64,000 bases of DNA from positions 62,001 to 126,000 of the forward strand of contig JAHDYR010000012.1 of assembly GCA_019828565.1 (NCBI GenBank), written 5' to 3'. The notes beneath the pieces were generated by a model. It had not been told where the DNA came from. It was given only the letters and a program-made list of their open reading frames with translations, and made no database searches. Of the stretch, positions 46,346 through 55,973 are shown piece by piece. Numbering within the stretch: position 1 is the stretch's first letter; every line of letters starts with the position of its first letter. The DNA comes from Carpediemonas membranifera. Lineage: Eukaryota > Fornicata. Position numbers and translations under genes: made by a program.

Positions 46346-47279
46346 TGAGGAGTTCAGAGGCTTCTAATTTTCTGCGTCCAACTGTACTTGAATAACAACA
46401 TCAATTCCGTTGAGGCCGTTCTGGAGACAATTCGTGCCAAAATCGCCGAAATTGGTGATGATGAGCTGGCTAGGCCACTTATTGTTGCTCATACTTCCGT
46501 TTGCCGTTCCCTTCACGTTCGGAAGTATCGTAGACGCAAGCGCTTGAGTACCGACAATCGGTAAGTAACAAACATCAATTATCAGGTTATATAGCCACCG
46601 CGTGCAGGCTTCGGAGCGCATCACCAGAACTCTGACGATGTCGACTCAGATGCCCCGTGACATCAAGGCCGAGGTTGCCCGACGCCTCGTCGGGTACACC
46701 AACTCTATCGAGCTGCCGCTCCAGCGTATCTTTGACGCTATTGAGCAAGGTCGTCTGAACGACGCAGCCGTAGTGCAGGACGTGAAGCTGCCCCAGCAGG
46801 TCTTGGCTCTTGTGGCTCACAGCCAGGTCGCGCTTGCCGGTGTGAGGGCCCACCTCAAGCTTGGCAGAAAGCGCTTGACCGATGGAGACATCGTGTCGGC
46901 CGCGATCCGGAGCCGCAACATCACGCTGGGTGGGTCTTTACCCGGCAACGGTCACTACTCTGCAGCTCTCGTGGCGGCTGTGCGGACTGCCGGCGGGGTC
47001 AAGTCGGACACTACAGCGCGCGGATATCTTAACCGCCTGTTGGTCCTCGTCCTCGCACCGGACTACTTCCTTGTCGCTGTCTACGGCATCAGCCGGCGCA
47101 TCCCGGCCCCCAACGACTTCTGGGCAACCCTGGTCAGCCGCTTGTGCCGCGACGGCTACCTGCCCGCCATTGGTGATGAGGCTCACTGGGATCCGCTTCA
47201 GGTCTCTGATCCGGACCGCTACTACACTGTCACGTGCGTAGTCCGTCACGAGTATCTGAAGACGACTTTGAGTTTTTGA
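46346..47279 (+). CDS. P1: P-family gene with a 34-nt (or 25-nt) intron
   Basis: Exon 1 is open from about 46346 and ends at 46560 (SVEAVLETIRAKIAEIGDDE to KYRRRKRLSTDNR, a basic NLS-like end); its true start is unclear because no ATG is in frame before the homology. The intron begins GTAAGT at 46561 and ends at either TATAG (46594) or ATCAG (46585); both keep the frame. Exon 2 gives the main domain: LPLQRIFDAIEQGRLND, LTDGDIVSAAIRSRN, LVLAPDYFLVAVYGISRR, DFWATLVSRL, LQVSDPDRYYTVTCVVRHEY. P2 shares these (FPFQSVFDAIETGG, ASDRDIMSRAYDGD, MTFAPAYYRLVYVASSRG, LQASDPEREYELEAIVGHDF). It ends TGA. Function unknown. Confidence 0.6.
46394..46403 (+). promoter_or_regulatory. AACAACATCA motif upstream of P1 exon 1
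   Basis: It stands just before the coding homology of exon 1, in the context GAATAACAACATCAATTCC, the same as at P3 (58825). It may be in the 5' leader. A variant AACAAACATCA is inside the P1 intron. Confidence 0.4.
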
Positions 47280-47419
47280 GTTTTTGAGTTTATTTTTTGA
47301 TACAGTGCCGGGGTGTCCACCTCCAGGCACTGGCCACAACCCGAGCCAGACGAGCGGTGATCAGCCGCAGCTGAAGACGACTTGTGGTCCCGGGTCTTTT
47401 GTGTTGATCCTGCAGTATG

Positions 47420-47692
47420 ACGGATACTCGGGCGTTGGAGCTCAACTTCGGTCGGCCTGAGGACTCGCCCGAGGGCGTTGAGCACGGCTCTCTCCCTGAA
47501 TGCAGTACTGTTGCGTACCTTGAGGCGGATAGTGGGTCCGAAGGTCGCGTCCTCGTCGTCTGACGGGGGGGTCCGGACCGTGTACTTGGCGTCGGAGTAG
47601 ACGCTCAGCAGGTCGACGCCACATGAAGAGGAATACGCGTATACTGCGGGGCCAATGCGTTTGAGCAACTTGGAGGAGCCGCCCTGGCGCAC
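47420..47692 (-). pseudogene. E7: gag fragment of a pol-less gypsy element
   Basis: On the minus strand YSDAKYTVRTPPSDDEDATF and LNALGRVLRPTEVELQRP match the E5 gag (DKTIRDYVTDTIGDESDGEE, VKRLGRTLRPTREIARLE). The frame runs on to 47246 and overlaps the end of P1. Orientation relative to P1 is the same as pol relative to P2 in E5 and P3 in E6, so this is the gag of P1's own element, with protease to integrase deleted. Confidence 0.55.
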
Positions 47693-48241
47693 GTGGCGCT
47701 CCAGCTGTTCATTGAATCTAAACAGCGCGCTGATGTCGGGCTCGTCGAGAACGGGCCCATTTTTTCGGATGGCTACAACCCCAACATCAACGCGACCGGT
47801 TACGAACGCATTCCAGACACGGCAATCCGCGGTATCGCCCTACGCAGCTTCGAAGCCGACGCGATCCCCTTGTACGAGGCCTTAATCGAACGCGATACAG
47901 CCAACGCCTGGCGAAGCGCGGCCGAATGCCTCGATCAGCTCGCAGCCTTAGAGGCCGATCACATGGGCAATGTTATCGTCCCTTGGGAGGCTTACCGCAA
48001 GCCGGTCCATGCACCCGCCGTCAAAACGACGAATTTCTCCTCAGCAGAAAATAGCGGAAGCAACACCAGTTCCAAGAAGAAGCGCAAGAACGCTCACAAG
48101 CGCGACGCAAACAACTCTCAGGAGCCACAGAAACCGTTCCCCGAAAAGGTGGACGGGCCCGATCCTTGGATGCAGTTTAAGGACAAGAAGCGCTACGCCA
48201 TCCCGGACAACTACAACTTGTTCTGCGACAAACATGGATGA
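47650..48241 (+). CDS. E4: gag (5'-truncated) up to zinc knuckle
   Basis: The frame contains ALQLFIESKQRADVGLVENG, EALIERDTANAWRSAAECLD and a Lys/Asn/Ser-rich basic segment (SSKKKRKNAHKRDANNSQ), then DPWMQFKDKKRYAIPDNYN and FCDKHG followed by TGA (48239-48241). The same frame continues NSRHDTASC, so the stop lies inside a zinc knuckle of the form C-x2-H-G-x-N-x2-H-x4-C. The gag start is missing because the E7 fragment abuts it at about 47650. Confidence 0.65.
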
Positions 48242-50130
48242 AATTCTCGGCACGACACAGCTTCCTGCGGCACCATCAAGCCAGGAGCGGCCGTCAACGA
48301 AGTCCAAGCGTCCTCGATCCCGATTCAAACCACCGTGATGGTCGAAGAGACGATCAAGCTGCCCGCCAAGCTCGACACAGGTGCAGACGTTTGCGTCATA
48401 TCGCAGGAGCTCGCAAAAGAGCTCCCTGACGCCATCATCTGGACAAAGTGCGACCTCACGCTACTTTCCGCCGAAGACCGTAACATCGCGACCGGCCGCA
48501 AGGCCTCCGTCCTCATCACCATGCCTTCGGTCGATGGCAGGAACGTGACGATCTCGTGGACGTTGCACGAGATCATAGGCTCCAGCAACAGGCTTCTCAT
48601 CGGCAAGGACCTCCTGGCTCATCTAGGCTTCGTCCTAAACGATCGCCTCCTGATCGGGCCCTCGGGAAAGCCAACCGACACGGACGACATAGGGGAGCAC
48701 AAGATGATCGATGCAAGCATCTTGTGCACTCCCGACGAAAACCAGCCCGACAAGCACTCAGCCCCCGTCAACATACCAGACGACCACGGACACGACTTCG
48801 CCCTCAAAATACGAGCGATAGTCGAGGAGATTTTCGATCCCGTCCTCCCCGCCGCGGGTAGCAAGCTGGAACCCCACAAGATCGAACTAACACAGGAGTT
48901 ACACCTCAAGTGCCGCCCCCGCCAACTCGTCGGCGAGGCAGGCTCAGCCGCACAGGCAGAGATAGAAAAGATGAAACTCCTTGGCGTCATCCGCGACAGC
49001 CAGTCGCAATACGCCATCCGCCACACAATGGCCGCGAAGAAGAACGGAGAGCCGCGGTTCTGTGTGGCCTTCAACGACCTCAACGACGACACCAAGGCGG
49101 ATGCATTCCCCTTACCCGACCTGAGGGACTTCCCGCACGAAGCCGCCGGATGCTCCTACTTTGCCTCCCTGGACCTCAGATCAGGTTATTGGCAACAGCC
49201 GATGGACCCGGACAGCGTCCATCTGACGTCATTCGTCGTGCCCGGACACCAGTACGAGTTTCTACGCGTACCCTTCGGCCTGAAGAACGCCCCCTCTAAG
49301 TTCCAGAGGGCCATGGAGCGCGTCCTAGAACGCATCGACGGCGTCCGAGTATACGTTGACGACATCTTCATACACGCATCAAGCGAAGAGGACTTCATCA
49401 GTCGACTTCGCGAGACTCTACAACGCCTGAAAGACCACAACCTCACCTCTCGTGCAGACAAGTGCACCATCGGCGCAGCCGAAGTAGAGGTATGCGGGTT
49501 CGTGATCAACAAGGCGGGCCGCTCTGTCAGCCCAGGACGGGTAACCGGCCTGCTCGAACTCCCCGCCCCAACCACGGTTACAGAGCTCAGGCGCACGATG
49601 GGAAAATTCAACCATCTCAGCAACTTCATCCCCGACTTGGCCGCCGCCACTGCCCCCCTGAACGCCCTACTCAAGGGCTCGCCCAAAGGCAAAGACAAGC
49701 TAGACTGGACGACGGCCCACGACGAGGCATTCTCCCACTTGAAGGAGCTATGCACCAGCAACAGCGCACTTGCCCTACCAGACCTCAACAAGCCCTGGTC
49801 GCTCGAGACGGACGCGTCCGTGGTGGCCCTGGGTGGAGTCTTATGGCAACACGACGGCGACACAAAGAAGCCGTTGGCCTATTTTTCGCACACATTCTCA
49901 GAAACGCAAACGCGTTGGGCCACCGTGGAACAAGAACTATACGCCATCGTATACTGCGTCACAAGCCCAGAGTTCTCCCAGCTGCTCAAACTGAAGCCCT
50001 TTCACATCCTCACCGATCACCGCAACATCGTGTGGCTCATTAGAAAGGCTGAAGAAGGCACCAGGAAGCTGACACGCTGGAGGCTCATCCTATCTGAGTA
50101 CCCGTTCACCATCGAACACATGTTGACACG
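48242..50130 (+). CDS. E4: protease-RT-RNase H
   Basis: This is continuous with gag in the same frame beyond the TGA. Protease: AKLDTGADVCVIS. RT: RFCVAFNDLNDDTKADAFPL, SLDLRSGYWQQPM (motif A), RVPFGLKNAPSKFQ, VRVYVDDIFIHA (motif C), GFVINKAGRSVSP. RNase H: LETDASVVALGGVLW, TQTRWATVEQELYAIVY, TDHRNIVWLI. The frame leaves at EHML near 50120, and the C-terminal RNase H motif (NLVADALSRPN) is one base over. Otherwise intact. Confidence 0.8.
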
Positions 50131-51654
50131 TCGAACCTCGTGGCCGACGCACTCTCACGCCCCAACGGCCTAGGTGTCATGGAAATCCGTGCGACCAGCG
50201 ACGAACTACAGGCCATAAGGTCAACGCACGCAGGCGCTAACGGCCACGCCACGGCCAAGCAAACGCTCACCAACCTACATAACGAGGGCCACGAATGGCC
50301 GACCCAGGCAACCGACGTCGCGGAAGACGTGACCGCATGCCCCGTATGCCAGAAGGTCAAGCCACACACAGCCTCCAAGGCTCCTTGGCACTCTACCCAG
50401 AAACGCTCCCCCTTCGAAGCAATCCAGATCGATACGCTCGGCCCCCTCCCGGAGGTCAACGGCCTTGCCTACATCATCGTCTTTATCGACTTCTTCTCTA
50501 AGTTCGTCGTGCTCAAGCCCGTCAGCAGCACCTCAGCAAAGGAAGCTGCCTCGGCTATGCTCGAAGTCTGGTCCCTGTTCGGCTCGCCCCGCCTCATACA
50601 GACGGACCAAGGGACTCAATTCAAGAACGCGCTCATCGAGGAGTTCAACAGCATCATCTCCCTGGACCACCGGTTCTCGACCGCCTATCACCTGCAAAGT
50701 AACGGCGTTGTCGAGCGCGTCAACGGCTGTCAGGGTCTTACCCACACTTACATAGGACAATATAATATGATTTACCCTAGTCAAAGGTTTTCCAGTCGAC
50801 ACCCATGTGTCGACTTCTCCCCTTATAAAGTTCTTCAGCTCGCAAGACCACACGGCACCATCATGCGCCGTCTCCGGGCGCTGATGATGGACGTCGAGTC
50901 AACCTCATGGCCCGACCTCATCCCAATCACGCAGCACATCATCAACGCCACGGTCCACTCAACTACCGGCTACTCGCTGTTCGAGATCCTGTTCGGTCAC
51001 ACATCGTCGCTTACGAGCATCGCTCCCGACCGACTGCTTACTGCGCAGACACATACAGACAACCAGCGCCCAGACGGCAGCCGCGCCATAGCGTCATTCC
51101 AATCAGACCTGAAGGCAATACACGCGACTGCCCGCGCCAAGATCGAGGCTTATGAACGTGCTCAAGCAAGACACCAGAAGCCCGACACCACCAACTGGAA
51201 GAACGAGAAGTACGTGCTCCTTCGTTACCCAGCGAAAGCACCCAACAAGCTCCTGCCCCCAGTTCGCGGACCCTTGCAACTCCTAAAGGAGGGGAAGAGC
51301 CCCAACACGTACGTCCTCCGCGACCTCGTGACTAGAGCGGAGATCCTAGTACACCAGGACCGCCTCATCCGCTTCCACACCGGTTCCGCCGATGCCGCAT
51401 CCCTCGAGCGCACTGCCGCGTTCGAGCAAGACGAACAGACAGTCGCTGCGATCGTCGGCCACCGCCAGACCAAAGGCCGCCTCGAGTTACTTGTCCACTG
51501 GGAAGGACTTGAGGATTCTGAAGATTCGTACATCCCATACAACGCCTACTACGACCAACTCTCTGCCCTCGACACATATCTGGCCGCTCGTCCGGGTCTA
51601 GAGCCTCTCTTCGCGCGCTATAAGCGCAAGTTCCGAGGCAAAGGCCGCCGTTAG
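50130..51654 (+). CDS. E4: integrase-chromodomain with an in-frame solo LTR
   Basis: The ORF starts with the RNase H end (VADALSRPNG) and has the integrase zinc region (HAGANGHATAK, CPVCQKVKPH), core IQIDTLGPLPEVNG, IQTDQGTQFKNA, and SNGVVERVNG (third acidic residue). At 50728 a 125-bp LTR plus a 4-bp duplication is inserted; because 129 is a multiple of three and the LTR has no stop in this frame, the ORF stays open and gains 43 residues. It resumes TIMRRLRALMMDVESTSWPD and ends in a chromodomain (VAAIVGHRQTKGRLELLVHW, YIPYNAYYDQL). Stop TAG. The purine tract GAGGAGGGAAG and TGTGAGTCAG (LTR start) follow. Confidence 0.8.
50728..50852 (+). repeat. Solo LTR in E4 integrase
   Basis: TGTCAGGGTCTTACCCACAC to CAAGACCACA, 125 bp, TG to CA, lies between CGGC duplications (50724-50727, 50853-50856). 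The start resembles the E5 LTR. The interior has the 20-bp hairpin GTCGACACCCATGTGTCGAC followed by CCTTATAAAG, a TATA-like box. It is the product of LTR-LTR recombination. Confidence 0.85.
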
Positions 51655-51678
51655 GTGAACCTCGCTCGAGGAGGGAAG

Positions 51679-51705
51679 TGTGAGTCAGTGCAGTTTATGT
51701 AAATC
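51679..51705 (+). repeat. E4 3' LTR remnant
   Basis: TGTGAGTCAGTGCAGTTTAT follows the purine tract after the E4 stop. It is cut after about 27 bp by the LINE fragment L2. Confidence 0.5.
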
Positions 51706-51877
51706 GGACCACCCTGCAACTCCTACAATGGCACAGGCCCCTTCGATGAGCAGTTTGAGGACACGGTGCAAAAGTTCCGCAGCTTCGAGATCATCATAAT
51801 AGGAGACTGGAACCAGAGTAAGGACTCCCTCAGGGCAGCCACACAGGCAACCCTACAGCGGCACAACCTCACAATGG
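51706..51877 (+). pseudogene. L2: LINE endonuclease fragment, left part
   Basis: GPPCNSYNGTGPFDEQFEDT and FEIIIIGDWNQSKDSLRAAT match the L1 endonuclease (VYGPPVGHG, METIIIGDWNLDPKR). The reading ends RHNLTM at the E5 LTR and continues at 57769. It is unrelated to L1 in detail, so a second LINE family existed. Confidence 0.7.
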
Positions 51878-51991
51878 TGTAGTGGGTCTTACCCAATACT
51901 TACATAGTTTATGACTTATAGATTACACCATATTTGCAACCATTGGGTTTTCTCTTTATATAAGTTCTTTCCCTCCTCCAGTAGGAGCACA
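51878..51991 (+). repeat. E5 5' LTR
   Basis: The 114-bp LTR is identical to 57651-57764. It begins TGTAGTGGGTCTTACCC and has CTTTATATAAG as a TATA-like box and CTCC-AGTA-GGAG as a small hairpin near the end. The palindrome TTAGATCTAA touches its right edge (51992-52001). Confidence 0.9.
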
Positions 51992-52010
51992 TTAGATCTA
52001 ATCCAAGCCT

Positions 52011-52373
52011 ATGGAGAGTAGAAAGGTAACTCCCCCGTTGTTGAAAGCTCCAACGATGCCCGCGTTGATCAAGTTCGTGGACGAACTCTCGGACTACCGG
52101 GCGTTGGGCGGAAAACAAGACATTGATCTACTTGTGGATAAGACCATTCGCGATTACGTCACAGACACGATTGGTGACGAATCTGATGGCGAAGAGAGCG
52201 TCCCTCTCATCGTCAAGAAGGCATCTCAGCAGAAGCGCAAAGCTCGCGACCTATTCGTGGTCAAACGCTTGGGTAGGACACTTCGTCCCACCAGGGAGAT
52301 CGCGCGCCTAGAGCTGTTCCGAGCGCGCGCCGCTAACTTCTCCCCCTGCCGAGGTCGTGAAGATCAACCGTAA
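52011..52373 (+). CDS. E5: gag, N-terminal part
   Basis: ATG 52011 is the first after the LTR. 120 residues: MESRKVTPPLLKAPTMPALI, FVDELSDYRALGGKQDIDLL, VKRLGRTLRPTREIARLELF. The match to the rest of gag passes to the +1 frame around 52340-52360 at a run of five C (TTCTCCCCCTGCC). This could be a programmed +1 shift, a mutation or an error; since everything else in E5 is open, a regulated shift or an error is more likely than decay. Confidence 0.65.
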   Translation: MESRKVTPPLLKAPTMPALIKFVDELSDYRALGGKQDIDLLVDKTIRDYVTDTIGDESDGEESVPLIVKKASQQKRKARDLFVVKRLGRTLRPTREIARLELFRARAANFSPCRGREDQP

Positions 52374-55300
52374 GTTCACTACGCTCTTAGCCGTGGTGCA
52401 GCCAGACTCGTCCGAAGAGGTCCTGAGAGAGACGTACGCGCGGTGCTTCAAGTTCGGTTCTAGCTCCCGCACAATGTACCGCGTCAAAGAGCTGATCGAG
52501 GGCCAAGCGTTGCTCGAAGCCATGCCCAAGGTCCTGGCCATGAGCCGCGATGTTCAGGAGAGCAGGGAGATCACCGAAGCCTTTGGCGATCAACCTGTCT
52601 CTAACAAACATCAACGCTTTAACCAGCACAAGCCGAAACGTGACAGTCAACCGTTGAACCACGGTACCCATGAGAGCCACCAACATTCCGAAGCGAAGAA
52701 GGACATGAAGCGACTCGACACACGCAACCACACGGATCGCAAGAAGAAGTTCGACACCTACACGTGTTTCAACTGTGGCAAGTCGGGCCACCCATGGCAC
52801 AAATGCCCAGTCCCGAAGCATAAGTGTTCAGCCTGCGGTCGGGAAGGTCACCTGGAGAAGTTCTGCCGGGGTAAACAGCCCCTCTACGTTCTTTCACTAC
52901 AGAAGATGCATTCCTCAGCTAACCTTCCCCTAGTCAAGGCCAAGTTCCAGCAGACCGTAATCTCCATCCTGTTAGACTCAGGCGCGAACGTGTCCGTCAT
53001 TCACTCAAAGTTAGCGAAAGGCATGAAGCGCGACAGCCCCAACCACAACCCAGACGTGCAGACGGCCAACGGCCGAAAGTGTTCCCAAGGCGTGGTGACG
53101 ACTGACATCAAGCTGCTACCCTCGGCGTTTACACCCAGACAGTGTTCATGCCAGATCACGTGCCTGGTACTAGACACGGACTTCGATATGATCCTCGGGT
53201 ACCCAGATATGGTGGATTTAGGTATCATGCCCCGCGTGGGCCAAGACACCCAACTCGAGGGACCAGACGCATCGATCCCGCAAGCCACCAAACAACAGGC
53301 AGCCGTGTATCAACTCAGCGCAGATACAGCCGACGAACAGGCGCGTATCATCAAGGAGTTCAACTCACTGTTCCTGGACCGAGACGAGCCGAGTGTCCTC
53401 GAGCCGTACGATCTGATCCTCTCAGACAACAGAGTGGTCAACGCCAGACCCTACTACATCCCGCAGCAGAAGGTTCATGTCATCAAGGAGCACCTCGACG
53501 TTCTGCTCGCGAAGAGGTATATCGAAGCGTGCCAGAGTGAGTACGCCAGCCCTGCCATGACGGTGCCGAAGAAGGGAGGCAAGACTAGGTTCGTAGTCGA
53601 CTTCAGGGAGGTCAACGCGATGACAGCGCCGTTTGACTACCCGATACCGCGAATAGACGAAGTTTTAGCCCAGCTCTCCGGCATGAAGGTGTTCGCCACA
53701 CTCGATTTATCCGCAGGATATCATCAGGTCGCCCTGTCGGAGCGGTGCAGAAAGTACACCGCGTTCACTACGCAACTAGGCCAATTCCAGTACAGACGCA
53801 TGCCGTTCGGACTCCGCAATGCTGGAGCTCATTTCCAGAGAGCTATGGAGAAGGCGTTCCGAGGTCTGGTCGGGTCAGCATGCTACATATATATCGACGA
53901 CGTCATCGTCTTCGGCGCGACCGAGGCGGAGTATCTTTCAAACCTCCGCAAGGTGCTGCTCAGGGCTAAGGAGACCAAGTTGCAGCTCAACCGGGAGAAG
54001 TGTCAATTTGGGCGTGAGGAGGTCGAGTTCCTCGGCTGGGTAATCAGAGACGGCACCTACGACATTTCACCGGAGCGTGCCCAAGACGTTAGCGACCTGG
54101 TCCTTCCCAAATCCGTCAGGGGGATGCAGGGACTAGTCGGATTCCTCAATTATTTCAGGGACTTCGTGAACGACTTTGCCGTGATCGCCAAGCCGCTGAC
54201 TGACGCAATGGCAGGCAAGATCCAGATCGGCGGCGCACAACAGCAAGACGCGCTCGATCGCCTCAAGAAGGCACTCACCTCCAAGCATACCCTACAGCTG
54301 TTCGACGCAACCAAGGAGCATACTGTCATGACAGACGCATCCGGACTCGGATACGGCGCAGTGCTTTTGCAAGAAGGCAAGCCCGTGTGCTACATGAGTA
54401 AGGCGTTCAATGACGTGCAGTCGCGCTGGGCCACGAACGAGAAGGAGGCTTATGCCATCGTCGCAGCCCTGCAGAAGTGGCGGAAGTTCCTGTCGTGGGG
54501 AAAGTTCACCCTGCTGACAGATCACCGCAATCTACTATTCATGTATCGCAGCGTCAACTCGAAGGTGAAGCGCTGGGCCGACGCGATAGCGGACCTGGAT
54601 TTCGACATTCAACACATCCCGGGTCTAGATAACGGCGCAGCCGATGGCCTATCGAGAGTGTTCACAGTGAGACAAACAGCGTCGACGACCGATATTAAGA
54701 CGGCGCATGAGACCGCTGGGGCACATCTATCGAGGAGGATGACCATAGAGCGACTGAGAGCCGACAATATGTCTGTATCACGTGCCGCAGTCGACGAGTA
54801 CGTGTCCGCCTGTCCAGTGTGCCAAGTGCTCGAGCGTCCACCTGTCGACCAGCCCGAGGCCCTATACACTGGTGTCGATCAACCATTCAAGCGTGTAGCC
54901 ATAGACACGATGGGTCCCTTCCCCGAGGCAGACGGTTATACTCATTTGACCGTGATCATAGACATGTGCAGTCGCTGGATCGAGCTGGTACCCGTCAACG
55001 GCACCACGGGCGAGGCTGCGGCCAACGCCTTCGTCAACAACTGGGTGCTACGCTTTGGTTGCCCGGAGGTCCTCCAGTCAGACGGTGGTCCGGAGTTCAA
55101 CAATCAGCTATTCCACAGACTCGCGACGGAGATGGGCTTCGAGACGCACATTACAACACCACACCACCCCCAGTCGAACGGCATGGTGGAGCGTGTCAAC
55201 AAAGAAGTCCTGCGGATCCTGAAGGCGAGGAGATTTCACTTACACGATTCCAACTGGATACGTCACCTACCAGCAGCCTGCTTTATCCTCAACTCTACCC

Positions 55301-55941
55301 CGAGAATCCCGACGCGGTTAACCCCCGCTGAGGTAATATTTGGTTTCAATCTCAGGATTCCAGACAAGATATTCTTGACCGACGTAGCTATAGCGAGCGC
55401 GAAACAGTACCATCGCGCGTCAGCTGAGGCAGCCATACAGCTCGCCAAAGCGAGAGCTCAAGCTATGAAGGAAGACGCGTGGTCGAAAGCGGCCTCATCA
55501 CGGACTGAGATTCTCAGCAGGTTCGTGTTAGTCAAATACCCCGCTAGACCCCCAGACAAGCTATCCCCCGGCTGGCGCGGCCCAATGAGACGCGTCAACT
55601 GTATCAAGCAAGACGGTATCCCCGTAGCTTATGAGGTCCAAGACCTCACTGAGGGCAAGAGGGGCAAGACAATCAAGGTCGACGCAGCCAGAGTACGCAA
55701 GTTCAACCCAGGCACGCTATCAGAGTCGCAGATCAGGCAGATCGCCGCCACGGCGTTGGACGAGTACGAGATCGATCGCATATCGGACGATAGGGGCGCA
55801 GGGCCGGTCACGAAACGAGAGTACCTCGTGCACTGGCTCGGGTTTGAAGACGACGAAGCGACATGGGAGCCGTACGCTAACGTCAAGAAGACCGAGGCCC
55901 TTGAATTGTTCCTGAAGAAGACATTTACAAGTGCCTGGTGA
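52357..55941 (+). CDS. E5: gag C-terminus and full pol
   Basis: The 1,194-residue frame. Residues 1-100 complete gag; two zinc knuckles, CFNCGKSGHPWHKC and CSACGREGHLEKFC, lie near residues 136-170. Protease: ILLDSGANVSVIHS. RT: RFVVDFREVNAMTAPFDYPI, ATLDLSAGYHQVAL, RMPFGLRNAGAHFQ, CYIYIDDVIVFG. RNase H: VMTDASGLGYGAVLL, TDHRNLLFMY, GLDNGAADGLSRV. Integrase: CPVCQVLERP with an incomplete first His pair, VAIDTMGPFPEADG, LQSDGGPEFNNQ, NGMVERVNKE. Chromodomain: IDRISDDRGAG, EYLVHWLGFEDDEATWEP. Stop TGA, with TAA three codons further. All catalytic residues are present. Confidence 0.9.
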   Translation: MKINRKFTTLLAVVQPDSSEEVLRETYARCFKFGSSSRTMYRVKELIEGQALLEAMPKVLAMSRDVQESREITEAFGDQPVSNKHQRFNQHKPKRDSQPLNHGTHESHQHSEAKKDMKRLDTRNHTDRKKKFDTYTCFNCGKSGHPWHKCPVPKHKCSACGREGHLEKFCRGKQPLYVLSLQKMHSSANLPLVKAKFQQTVISILLDSGANVSVIHSKLAKGMKRDSPNHNPDVQTANGRKCSQGVVTTDIKLLPSAFTPRQCSCQITCLVLDTDFDMILGYPDMVDLGIMPRVGQDTQLEGPDASIPQATKQQAAVYQLSADTADEQARIIKEFNSLFLDRDEPSVLEPYDLILSDNRVVNARPYYIPQQKVHVIKEHLDVLLAKRYIEACQSEYASPAMTVPKKGGKTRFVVDFREVNAMTAPFDYPIPRIDEVLAQLSGMKVFATLDLSAGYHQVALSERCRKYTAFTTQLGQFQYRRMPFGLRNAGAHFQRAMEKAFRGLVGSACYIYIDDVIVFGATEAEYLSNLRKVLLRAKETKLQLNREKCQFGREEVEFLGWVIRDGTYDISPERAQDVSDLVLPKSVRGMQGLVGFLNYFRDFVNDFAVIAKPLTDAMAGKIQIGGAQQQDALDRLKKALTSKHTLQLFDATKEHTVMTDASGLGYGAVLLQEGKPVCYMSKAFNDVQSRWATNEKEAYAIVAALQKWRKFLSWGKFTLLTDHRNLLFMYRSVNSKVKRWADAIADLDFDIQHIPGLDNGAADGLSRVFTVRQTASTTDIKTAHETAGAHLSRRMTIERLRADNMSVSRAAVDEYVSACPVCQVLERPPVDQPEALYTGVDQPFKRVAIDTMGPFPEADGYTHLTVIIDMCSRWIELVPVNGTTGEAAANAFVNNWVLRFGCPEVLQSDGGPEFNNQLFHRLATEMGFETHITTPHHPQSNGMVERVNKEVLRILKARRFHLHDSNWIRHLPAACFILNSTPRIPTRLTPAEVIFGFNLRIPDKIFLTDVAIASAKQYHRASAEAAIQLAKARAQAMKEDAWSKAASSRTEILSRFVLVKYPARPPDKLSPGWRGPMRRVNCIKQDGIPVAYEVQDLTEGKRGKTIKVDAARVRKFNPGTLSESQIRQIAATALDEYEIDRISDDRGAGPVTKREYLVHWLGFEDDEATWEPYANVKKTEALELFLKKTFTSAW

Positions 55942-55973
55942 CCGGGGTAAAGGGCACACACACACAAGATCGT

